Below, one piece after another: positions 16,287 through 21,372 of a DNA stretch of 22,342 nucleotides. Within the stretch, counting starts at the first letter, position 1. Each line of letters begins with the position of its first letter. The stretch is from Clostridiales bacterium UBA7568. Its GTDB lineage: Bacteria > Bacillota > Clostridia > Oscillospirales > CAG-272. The notes under the pieces are model-generated. The model ran no database searches. It worked only from the letters and a program-made list of their open reading frames with translations, and was not told the DNA's origin. Location of the stretch: assembly GCA_002479075.1 (NCBI GenBank), contig DLLG01000006.1, forward strand, positions 43,452 through 65,793, in the 5' to 3' direction. The translations under genes and the position numbers were made by a program.

Positions 16287-16315
16287 TACCTGCATCCAAA
16301 CGCAGGTATTTTTTT
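16287..16315 (+). terminator. Rightward terminator, probably of the toxin mRNA
   Basis: ATACCTGC (16287-16294) and GCAGGTAT (16303-16310) form a stem with an eight-base loop followed by a T-run. If the toxin mRNA ends here it is about 280 bases long and covers the entire antitoxin RNA. The hairpin also lies just past the stop of the leftward XRE gene. Confidence 0.65.
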
Positions 16316-16541
16316 ATTCATCCTCATACAGCTTTTTCGGGGTATTTGTGAGTCCTGCGAGGTAATCAAGGGAGACATTATAAAATCTTGCGAGGGTAAC
16401 GAAATGGTGCATCGGCAGTTCCCTTTTGCCGGTTTCATACATTGAATAATGTTGTTGCGACACCTGAAGAAGCTCCGCTATTTTACCTTGGCTGAGGTCG
16501 TGATCCTCTCTTAAATCGCGAAGTCGCTGATAAAAATACAC
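16314..16541 (-). CDS. XRE family repressor (left copy)
   Basis: This 75-aa protein is almost all helix-turn-helix domain (LSQGKIAELLQVSQQHYSMYETGKRELP, residues about 16-43) and ends in RFYNVSLDYLAGLTNTPKKLYEDE, a common phage-type XRE tail. It begins with GTG behind an AAGGAGGGG site. It is paralogous to the XRE protein at 17455-17682: same length, same start-codon type and, by hand count, about 43 of 75 identical residues. It is divergent from the 90-aa gene at 16675, and three palindromic operators lie between them. I infer a lysogeny-type repressor that controls itself and that gene. It lies outside the tRNA-Lys scar, so it may belong to an older, decayed element. Confidence 0.85.
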   Translation of the reverse strand: MYFYQRLRDLREDHDLSQGKIAELLQVSQQHYSMYETGKRELPMHHFVTLARFYNVSLDYLAGLTNTPKKLYEDE

Positions 16542-16583
16542 AAGAGCCCCTCCTTTCGTCCTCTTTCGGTCTTTTCGAAAAAA

Positions 16584-16592
16584 ATTATACCA
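16584..16592 (-). promoter_or_regulatory. Extended -10 promoter of the left XRE gene
   Basis: Minus strand TGGTATAAT (16592-16584) is an extended -10 without a clear -35. The palindromic operator at 16595-16608 lies immediately upstream, so bound repressor would block it. Confidence 0.6.
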
Positions 16593-16594
16593 GT

Positions 16595-16655
16595 CATACG
16601 TTTGTATGTACTTGATTTACACACTAATGTGTGTTACACTATATACAAACATATG
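16595..16655. promoter_or_regulatory. Operator array of the left XRE repressor with rightward promoter
   Basis: There are three palindromes: CATACGTTTGTATG (16595-16608), ACACACTAATGTGTGT (16619-16634) and TATACAAACATATG (16642-16655, resembling the first on the opposite strand). The middle one fills the spacer of the rightward promoter TTGATT (16612-16617), 17 bases, TACACT (16635-16640). Binding would silence the 90-aa gene and the leftward repressor gene. Confidence 0.7.
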
Positions 16656-16674
16656 TAAAAGGAGATCTTTCAAA

Positions 16675-16947
16675 ATGAAGGAAATAGACGAAAGGACGGC
16701 GCTGATCAGGAAACTATCGGCAGCGAATGAAAAAATATCGGAAGCGATCGACGGCCTTTCTGTTGATCTTTTGATTCTGGACTATGCCCGCTCGGCATTT
16801 AAAGGCGACCCGAAATTCGAGGCGGACGAAAATATGCGCAAGACATCGCTTGAAGATGCCTTTACCTTTTTCAAATCAGACATTGAAGCACTCGCCAAAA
16901 ATCGTAATAAGTGCCGCGATGCGCTGAAAAAGTTGTCCTCGCTCTGA
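16675..16947 (+). CDS. Hypothetical 90-aa helical protein under XRE control
   Basis: I do not recognise this protein. It starts MKEIDERTALIRKLSAANEKI after AAAGGAG and is charged and predicted mostly helical, with heptad-like spacing (residues 5-35 and 60-88). There is no signal peptide, membrane segment or cysteine pattern. The upstream in-frame start at 16606 lies before the promoter -10, so the ATG at 16675 is preferred. It is the only gene driven by the operator-covered rightward promoter, a position that often holds an early gene, anti-repressor or accessory factor in small phages. It ends about 65 bases before tandem terminators and the tRNA scar, so downstream genes may have been lost. 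Confidence 0.65.
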   Translation: MKEIDERTALIRKLSAANEKISEAIDGLSVDLLILDYARSAFKGDPKFEADENMRKTSLEDAFTFFKSDIEALAKNRNKCRDALKKLSSL

Positions 16948-16987
16948 TATTTTCCCCTCGCGGAGCTTTTTTAAACAAAAATAAAAG

Positions 16988-17006
16988 TCCCGCAAAAACT
17001 GCGGGA
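16988..17006 (-). terminator. Second leftward terminator behind the tRNA-Lys scar
   Basis: TCCCGCA/TGCGGGA is a 7-bp stem with a five-base loop. On the minus strand it is followed by CTTTTATTTTT, so it backs up the terminator at 17013-17044. Confidence 0.65.
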
Positions 17007-17012
17007 AAGCGC

Positions 17013-17044
17013 AAAAAAACCTCGCCTTTCGGGCGAGGTTTTTT
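17013..17044. terminator. Bidirectional terminator next to the tRNA-Lys fragment
   Basis: CCTCGCC (17020-17026) and GGCGAGG (17032-17038) are flanked by seven A on the left and six T on the right. On the minus strand it is the natural terminator of the tRNA gene; on the plus strand it ends the 90-aa gene. Confidence 0.88.
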
Positions 17045-17089
17045 GGTGCTCCATCGGAGAGTCGAACTCCGGACACCATGATTAAAAGC
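17044..17089 (-). tRNA. 3' half of tRNA-Lys(UUU), truncated: attachment-site remnant
   Basis: Read on the minus strand, it contains the anticodon loop CTTTTAA, the 3' anticodon arm TCATG, variable loop GTGTC, a perfect T arm (CGGAG, loop TTCGACT, CTCCG), acceptor 3' strand ATGGAGC, discriminator A and encoded CCA. The 5' half is missing: no GCTCCAT acceptor strand or D arm lies within the next 150 bases, and the bases before the loop (CGTAG) do not pair with TCATG. This is what remains at the distal end when an element integrates in the anticodon region and rebuilds the tRNA at its other end. Confidence 0.8.
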
Positions 17090-17123
17090 TACGAACGGAC
17101 TGTCGGTTTTGTAGATTAAAAGC
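17080..17123. other. Probable prophage attachment junction with duplicated core
   Basis: GATTAAAAGC occurs at 17080-17089, inside the tRNA-Lys anticodon loop, and again at 17114-17123 in the element side, in direct orientation 34 bases apart. Homology to tRNA-Lys ends at the first copy, which marks the crossover boundary. The second copy could be an integrase arm or accessory site. Confidence 0.5.
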
Positions 17124-17454
17124 CCGCAGGAAGCCAAATCCGAGCCTACAAGGCTCAATCTGCTGCCGAGACACATCTTCTTTCAAACCAACAAACGAAC
17201 TTCGCTGACGGCTTAAAATACGGCTCTGTCACGCAGTGCACTTCGATTTAGGAAGCAGCTCCCAGACTCGGAGGGAGAGGGATGGCTAGGGAGAACCGCC
17301 GATAAGGTTCGCCCTGCCCAAGGCAGAGACAAGACCAGTTGAACAAAGTAAATCGGCTTCGCTTTGAACTATCCCTGCCCGCAGGCAGTACAGTAAGTCC
17401 TCCGCAGAGGACGCTATCCCTTAAGGCACAAGTCAGCTCTCGCTACCGTCAGCG
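17124..17454. other. Hairpin-rich non-coding region of the prophage
   Basis: About 330 bases have no credible gene. Instead there are short perfect hairpins: GAGCC/GGCTC (17142-17156), GAACC/GGTTC (17293-17310), CTGCC/GGCAG (17314-17326), CTGCC/GGCAG with loop CGCA (17375-17388) and GTCCTC/GAGGAC also with loop CGCA (17397-17412). In filamentous phages such an intergenic region holds the origins and packaging signal, which act as folded single-stranded DNA. I infer a similar role; a structured RNA is the alternative. Confidence 0.45.
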
Positions 17455-17682
17455 TTATTTATCCCGATACAGCTTCCTCGGTTCGGAGATCAGCCCCGCA
17501 AGGTAGTCAAGCGATACGTTGTAGTATCTTGCAAGAGTTTTAAGGTGTTCTATTGGCATCTGATAATTTCCGCTTTCCCACCTGTAATATTGTTGTTGAC
17601 TCGTTCCGATTATTTCAGCAATTTCGTCTTGAGTTTTGTCAAAATCCTCTCTCATATCTTTCAGCCTTTGGTAAAACTTCAC
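17455..17682 (-). CDS. XRE family repressor of the inovirus prophage (right copy)
   Basis: This 75-aa protein has an XRE helix-turn-helix (KTQDEIAEIIGTSQQQYYRWESGNYQMP, residues about 16-43) and the tail RYYNVSLDYLAGLISEPRKLYRDK. It begins with GTG after an AAAGGA site. It is the paralogue of the protein at 16314-16541, but its operators differ in sequence, which suggests a different immunity specificity. It is divergent from the virion gene cluster whose promoter contains its presumed operator, so it is the likely lysogeny repressor of the prophage. Recognition-helix residues differ between the two copies (SQQHYSMYE versus SQQQYYRWE), in keeping with the different operators. Confidence 0.87.
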   Translation of the reverse strand: MKFYQRLKDMREDFDKTQDEIAEIIGTSQQQYYRWESGNYQMPIEHLKTLARYYNVSLDYLAGLISEPRKLYRDK

Positions 17683-17736
17683 AAATTATTTTCCTTTCGC
17701 GTCTGCTATCTGTCTTGTTTTTTGTGTATTTTATTG

Positions 17737-17745
17737 ATTTTATCA
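17737..17745 (-). promoter_or_regulatory. Extended -10 promoter of the right XRE gene
   Basis: Minus strand TGATAAAAT (17745-17737) has extended -10 form. The first ACAACATTTATGTTGT operator begins two bases upstream at 17747, the same geometry as in the left repressor module. Confidence 0.5.
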
Positions 17746-17746
17746 T

Positions 17747-17800
17747 ACAACATTTATGTTGTTATTGACTTTACAACATTTATGTTGTATACTTACAACA
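17747..17800. promoter_or_regulatory. Operators and rightward promoter of the prophage structural operon
   Basis: The 16-base palindrome ACAACATTTATGTTGT occurs twice exactly (17747-17762 and 17773-17788), with a half site ACAACA at 17795-17800. The promoter TTGACT (17765-17770), 17-base spacer, TATACT (17788-17793) has the second palindrome filling its spacer. Repressor binding would therefore shut off the rightward phage genes and the repressor gene itself. Confidence 0.82.
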
Positions 17801-18005
17801 CGAGTGATGTAAAAACTCGCTACCCCGGCTCTCTACGGGAAAAGACAGAGAGCAACTTTGCAAGGATCAGAAATCCGTCCTTGTATCGGAACTGTGACCG
17901 ACGCGGTATAGCGTACGCATGCGAATTATACCTGGCAGCCGGGAAAGACCGGCATACAAAAAACAAGACCCGGAAGATAAAAGCCCGGGCAGAAAGGAAA
18001 AGGCA
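17801..18005 (+). other. Structured leader or origin region before the ssDNA-binding gene
   Basis: About 200 bases between the promoter and the first gene hold a chain of hairpins: CGAGT/ACTCG (17801-17819), GCTCTCT/AGAGAGC (17828-17853), CAAGGA/TCCTTG (17861-17883) and CCGG/CCGG (17939-17952). An open frame from 17919 merely extends the next gene upstream without a ribosome binding site. A replication origin, packaging signal or leader RNA control is possible; I see no intrinsic terminator T-run. Confidence 0.4.
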
Positions 18006-18296
18006 ATGATAAAAGTAATGGGATTTCAGCGCAAGAAAGGAGACTTCATATCCGACGACAATCGCAGAGTTGAGTATGACAATATAGAGCTCTACGTCTT
18101 TACCGACGAAGCTCAGGATGTCACCGGATATTTCTGCGATACTCTGAAGCTTCCCTTCAAGGAAGAGTCATTTTTAGGAGTAAACAACGTTTCCGAGCTC
18201 ATAAACCGAGAAATCGCGCTCGAATATAAAGTGTTCGGGCTCAAAGTTCCCAAGCTCATCGCCGTCAGAGCGCTTGAGCAGAAAGCGAAGGCTTGA
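18006..18296 (+). CDS. Probable phage single-stranded DNA-binding protein
   Basis: This 96-aa protein begins MIKVMGFQRKKGDFISDDNRRVEYDNIELYV and ends LEYKVFGLKVPKLIAVRALEQKAKA. The N-terminal pattern (GFQRKKG-F, then YDNIELYVFTDE) resembles small OB-fold ssDNA-binding proteins seen in Firmicutes inovirus-like elements, equivalent to M13 pV, which coats the genome before extrusion. Size, basic C-terminus and place ahead of the coat genes agree. I cannot confirm homology without a profile search, so the function is a moderate-confidence inference. The ATG at 18006 has a GAAAGGAAAAGG site; the longer frame from 17919 does not. Confidence 0.55.
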   Translation: MIKVMGFQRKKGDFISDDNRRVEYDNIELYVFTDEAQDVTGYFCDTLKLPFKEESFLGVNNVSELINREIALEYKVFGLKVPKLIAVRALEQKAKA

Positions 18297-18351
18297 GATG
18301 TTTTCACGTGAAAATTTAACATACAAACAAACGAAGAAAGGAGGTTTAGGT

Positions 18352-18900
18352 ATGAAGAAAATACTTGCAATAAGCCTTTGCGTCGTCATAATGGCGGCGT
18401 TCGCAATCCTCGGCATAAGTGCGGCAACCGCACTCACCGCCCCGGTGGTCACCCTTTCGGAGAAAACGCTCTCCTGGACAGCGGTAACAAATGCCGCAAC
18501 CTATGACGTGTATTCCGGTGAAAGCCTGATCGCAACGGTCAGCGGAACTTCGATAGATCTCTCCGGATATCTGACGAAGACCGGCACTTATTTCATAACA
18601 GTCGTTGCGCAGCCTTCACAGACTGCGACCGATTACACGAAGTCCGCACCGTCCACAACGGTTTCCCTTCAGGTAACCGGCGACGGCTTTATCAAAGAGA
18701 TCCTCGGCGAAGTCGGCGACGGTATCAACGACTTTGTCCCGTCTGTCGCAAAAACGGCAGTTTCGACGTTTGATATCATCTTCATCAACCCCGATACGGG
18801 TGAGATGTCGATCCTCGGCGTACTCATTATCTGCGCCATCGTCCTCGGCGTCGGCTTCGGTATCTGGAAATGGGTTAAGTCCCGCGCCAGAGTCGGCTGA
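18352..18900 (+). CDS. FN3-bearing coat-like membrane protein, candidate inovirus coat protein
   Basis: This 182-aa protein has a signal peptide (residues 1-26, ending SAATA), a fibronectin-III-like module (about 29-108, with TLSWTAVTNAATYDVYSG and TGTYFITVVAQPS), an amphipathic stretch (113-143), a membrane helix (152-172, SILGVLIICAIVLGVGFGIW) and a basic tail KWVKSRARVG. The C-terminal third is the classic inovirus major-coat plan. A strong AGGAGG precedes the ATG and a terminator follows directly, as after M13 gene VIII, which suggests high expression. The FN3-like part is far beyond the usual coat length of about 50 residues. It could instead be a minor coat protein, with the 93-aa neighbour as the major one. 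Confidence 0.6.
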   Translation: MKKILAISLCVVIMAAFAILGISAATALTAPVVTLSEKTLSWTAVTNAATYDVYSGESLIATVSGTSIDLSGYLTKTGTYFITVVAQPSQTATDYTKSAPSTTVSLQVTGDGFIKEILGEVGDGINDFVPSVAKTAVSTFDIIFINPDTGEMSILGVLIICAIVLGVGFGIWKWVKSRARVG

Positions 18901-18915
18901 TCCCGATACAAATAC

Positions 18916-18941
18916 AGCCCCGGAAACGGGGCTTTCCTTTT
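18916..18941 (+). terminator. Terminator or attenuator inside the virion operon
   Basis: AGCCCCG-GAAA-CGGGGCT (18916-18933) is followed by TTCCTTTT. It lies between the coat-like gene and the rest of the cluster and would make the upstream gene's mRNA more abundant, as in F-type filamentous phages. Confidence 0.72.
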
Positions 18942-18952
18942 AGGAGGTCAAT

Positions 18953-19234
18953 GTGAAATACAAAATTTTTATGATAGTTTCGATAGCGCTGCTCCTCGCT
19001 CTGACCTGCGTCACAGTCTTTGCCGGCGAGACAGAAACCGCTACCGTCGAAGCTGAAGCCGAGCCAAAGAGCGACGTATACAGCATCATCTATGACTGCT
19101 GGCAGTACATTCTGCCCGAAAACGTGATCCGGGACAACGCAAACCTCATAACCCTGCTCACGATCCTGGCAACCTCGCTCGTTATCTATGTTCCCATCTT
19201 CCTCGGCGTCTGGCTCCTCATCCGCAGAAGATGA
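18953..19234 (+). CDS. Small secreted membrane protein, alternative major-coat candidate
   Basis: This 93-aa protein starts at GTG five bases after AGGAGG. It has a signal peptide with a good cleavage site (LTCVTVFA, then GETET, after residue 24), an acidic, Glu-rich mature N-terminus, a membrane helix (about 64-89) and the terminal RRR. An acidic exposed end, one helix and a basic inner end are the pVIII coat-protein layout, with a mature length of about 69 residues. I cannot assign it by homology. Either this or the 182-aa protein upstream could be the major coat. Its stop codon overlaps the next ATG (ATGA). Confidence 0.55.
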   Translation: MKYKIFMIVSIALLLALTCVTVFAGETETATVEAEAEPKSDVYSIIYDCWQYILPENVIRDNANLITLLTILATSLVIYVPIFLGVWLLIRRR

Positions 19235-19404
19235 ACGTCCTGCGTCAAATCTTTATCAAGCTGCCCGTGCATATGGCAAAGAGTGCCGTGGCAGTTTTCG
19301 AAAAGGTCAACCCCGTGGAGATCCTCACCTACGTCGGCTGCCTTGGAATAGTTATCATACTACTGAAAATCATAGGAGATCTGCTTTATGTCAAAGAAAA
19401 ATAG
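19231..19404 (+). CDS. 57-aa single-helix membrane protein, minor coat candidate
   Basis: A short gene begins MNVLRQIFIKLPVHMAKSAV and ends KIIGDLLYVKEK. It overlaps the upstream stop as ATGA and runs 17 bases into the start of the adhesin gene, so translational coupling on both sides supports it. There is an amphipathic, positively charged N-terminal third, one hydrophobic helix (about residues 31-53) and no signal peptide. It resembles in size and layout the minor tip proteins of filamentous phages (pVII/pIX class), but there is no sequence match I can name. It is easily missed by annotation because of its length. Confidence 0.6.
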   Translation: MNVLRQIFIKLPVHMAKSAVAVFEKVNPVEILTYVGCLGIVIILLKIIGDLLYVKEK

Positions 19405-20800
19405 AATTTTCGCCGCGGCGATCGCCGTGCTGCTCCTCGTTCTGACTTCGATGAGCACGTTTGCCGGCTTCCGGCTGTATTTTTACGAGCTTGATTTCAA
19501 ATATGACGAGAAACGTCAGACCTTCAGCTTTACGTCTGTTGCAGACGCTACGTATTACGAGATCCGCGGCTTTGCGCCGGGAGAAACAATCTCAAACACT
19601 ACCGGTGTACTGCTCGGCACTTACACCCCGTCCACAGTCTCTACAGGTTACGAGACTTATGACGTGTCTCTTCGTGATGTGCCGCGGGTTATAGACGAAG
19701 ATTTGCTTGCTAAGTTGAAGCTCAAGCCTTATTATACCTTGGTTGTCTTTTCGTACCGCACAACCCCCGTAATGCATAACGTTACGGTTACTGCAAACTA
19801 TTGCGATGTGTCGGTTTACTCCGACGGCGTGCTTCTTGGTTCTTCAGGTGGCACGTACCAGGTTCAGGATGGTTCAAGTATTTCGGTTACATTTCACGAC
19901 CGCGGTAATTTCAAGACATATTACGGCGATTATACAATCACTCACGGCGGTATCGATATTACCGGTCCTGAATACGGTCTAAGCGGTTCCAATAAGCTGC
20001 AAGGCGTTTACGGTGATGACTTTTATTCTTTCACCGTTAATAACATTTACGCCGATGTTGTTATCTCAATGACAGCCAAAGAGCCGCCGGCTCCCGATCA
20101 TCTTGATACCCCTAATGGTTTTGCATATGATGACGCCTTTACTTGGACTGAGGTCGAAGGTGCAACGGAATATAATGTTGAGATTCGCAAAGGATCTACC
20201 GACGGTCAGGTTCTTTTAAATAACTATTTTACAGATACGGGAGTTGATGTTGCCGCTTATTACACCGGTGACGCCTATTATTACGCTCGTGTAAGAGCTT
20301 GCTATGGTACTGATTTAGTTGTTTCTGATTGGTCGGCTTGGTATACGTTTGATTTTACGAACGTATCTAAAGAAGCTCCAAGCAATGCTCCTGCAGATCT
20401 GCCTGTGGTCAATAGCTCTGCCGTAGCAACCGAAGATCTTTCTGCGGTTGATTATTCATCTTCAGACACCGATCCTGTTTGCAACGGCGAAAGCAATCCG
20501 CTTACTTTTATCGGAAAAGGATCCGTTACTGAAGCGTGCAAAAAGCCGCACATCGTTGACAAAAACGGCGACGGCTATGACGACGCAAGCTTCGACGCAG
20601 GTGTCACATATCAGACAAATTCAAGCGGAGACTCCGGCGTATCTGATTTCATTACCAAGATCCTTGGTGCAGTGACCGGCAGCGCAATTTACATCGGAAG
20701 CAATGTCAAAATTGCAGGTATCTCACTACTTACAATCGCCGGGATCCTCGCGGTCGGCGTTGCGATCGCAATCCTGTTCAGCTTCAAGAAAGGTAGTTAG
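19388..20800 (+). CDS. pIII-like adsorption protein with FN3-like domains and a C-terminal anchor
   Basis: This 470-aa protein has a signal peptide (residues 1-26, STFA then GF), an FN3-like module (about 29-125, QTFSFTSVADATYYEIRG), a beta-rich domain (127-232), a second FN3-like module (238-324, FTWTEVEGATEYNVEIRKG), a Ser/Asp-rich linker with an EF-hand-like calcium loop DKNGDGYDD (391-399), and a membrane anchor (443-465) ending FKKGS. This is the architecture and position of the inovirus adsorption protein pIII, which binds the host and closes the virion. An AGGAG site lies inside the upstream gene. Much of the ectodomain coding (about 19750-20500) uses more T-ending codons than its flanks, suggesting module exchange. 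Confidence 0.72.
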   Translation: MSKKNRIFAAAIAVLLLVLTSMSTFAGFRLYFYELDFKYDEKRQTFSFTSVADATYYEIRGFAPGETISNTTGVLLGTYTPSTVSTGYETYDVSLRDVPRVIDEDLLAKLKLKPYYTLVVFSYRTTPVMHNVTVTANYCDVSVYSDGVLLGSSGGTYQVQDGSSISVTFHDRGNFKTYYGDYTITHGGIDITGPEYGLSGSNKLQGVYGDDFYSFTVNNIYADVVISMTAKEPPAPDHLDTPNGFAYDDAFTWTEVEGATEYNVEIRKGSTDGQVLLNNYFTDTGVDVAAYYTGDAYYYARVRACYGTDLVVSDWSAWYTFDFTNVSKEAPSNAPADLPVVNSSAVATEDLSAVDYSSSDTDPVCNGESNPLTFIGKGSVTEACKKPHIVDKNGDGYDDASFDAGVTYQTNSSGDSGVSDFITKILGAVTGSAIYIGSNVKIAGISLLTIAGILAVGVAIAILFSFKKGS

Positions 20801-20802
20801 CT

Positions 20803-21372
20803 ATGAAGAAAATCACAGCCTATATCCTTATCGGCTGTTTGGTGCTTGCGCTGCTCTTCAATTTCGCGGCCGTATATGACTATACTTTCGACGCGTCAAC
20901 CCCGGTGTTGGATCTGACTGAAGCCCGCGACATCAACGCCGGGCTTTTGTCATCCGGTTTTTCAAAGATTGTCGGCTTTTTCGAAAAATTCAGGCGTAAT
21001 CTTGAAAAAATTGTATCAGACGTGTCAGAAGTTTTTAGTCTTTTCAGTCCACTCAGCCCTATGGAAAAACAAACGGAGACAGACATTGAATACTTTGAAG
21101 CACTTTACGCGCGTTCTCTGGCTTATGTTGAGCAAAATTTCAGCGGGCTGAAAGCGTTCTTTTACAAGTGGGATCTTAAAGCCATCAGAGAAGCCACCCT
21201 TACTCCTAACCATCTGATTTACGTTTACTTTCATTTCCAACACGACAATACAGATATTGACTATTGGAGAAACAAATTTAATTGGACGGACGATGACTGC
21301 GAGTGGCTGCACGAGTATTACAATAAAATGCTGATAAAGCACACTTATAAAGAGGAGGTGTTTGACTTTTGA
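20803..21372 (+). CDS. Membrane-anchored 189-aa protein in the pVI position
   Basis: I do not recognise this protein. It has an N-terminal hydrophobic segment (residues 5-24, an uncleaved anchor or signal peptide), a helical charged region (50-75), and a Trp/Tyr/His-rich C-terminal half (HLIYVYFHFQH, DIDYWRNKFNW, DCEWLHEYYNK). It starts two bases after the adhesin gene and its stop overlaps the TTG start of the Zot-type ATPase. In filamentous phages this slot between pIII and pI holds the minor coat pVI, but this protein lacks pVI's several membrane helices. It could be an assembly partner of the ATPase or a host-interaction factor. Codon use is AT-rich like that of the adhesin ectodomain. 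Confidence 0.6.
   Translation: MKKITAYILIGCLVLALLFNFAAVYDYTFDASTPVLDLTEARDINAGLLSSGFSKIVGFFEKFRRNLEKIVSDVSEVFSLFSPLSPMEKQTETDIEYFEALYARSLAYVEQNFSGLKAFFYKWDLKAIREATLTPNHLIYVYFHFQHDNTDIDYWRNKFNWTDDDCEWLHEYYNKMLIKHTYKEEVFDF

Noticed and set aside
17044..17176. tmRNA or complete tRNA gene
   Set aside because: The T arm and CCA are clear, but the loop CTTTTAA is that of tRNA-Lys(UUU) and no matching acceptor 5' strand or tag-peptide frame is present upstream on the minus strand.
17919..18005. Upstream ATG extension of the ssDNA-binding gene
   Set aside because: The added 29 residues (RIIPGSRERPAYKKQ...) look non-structural and the start lacks a Shine-Dalgarno site, unlike the ATG at 18006.
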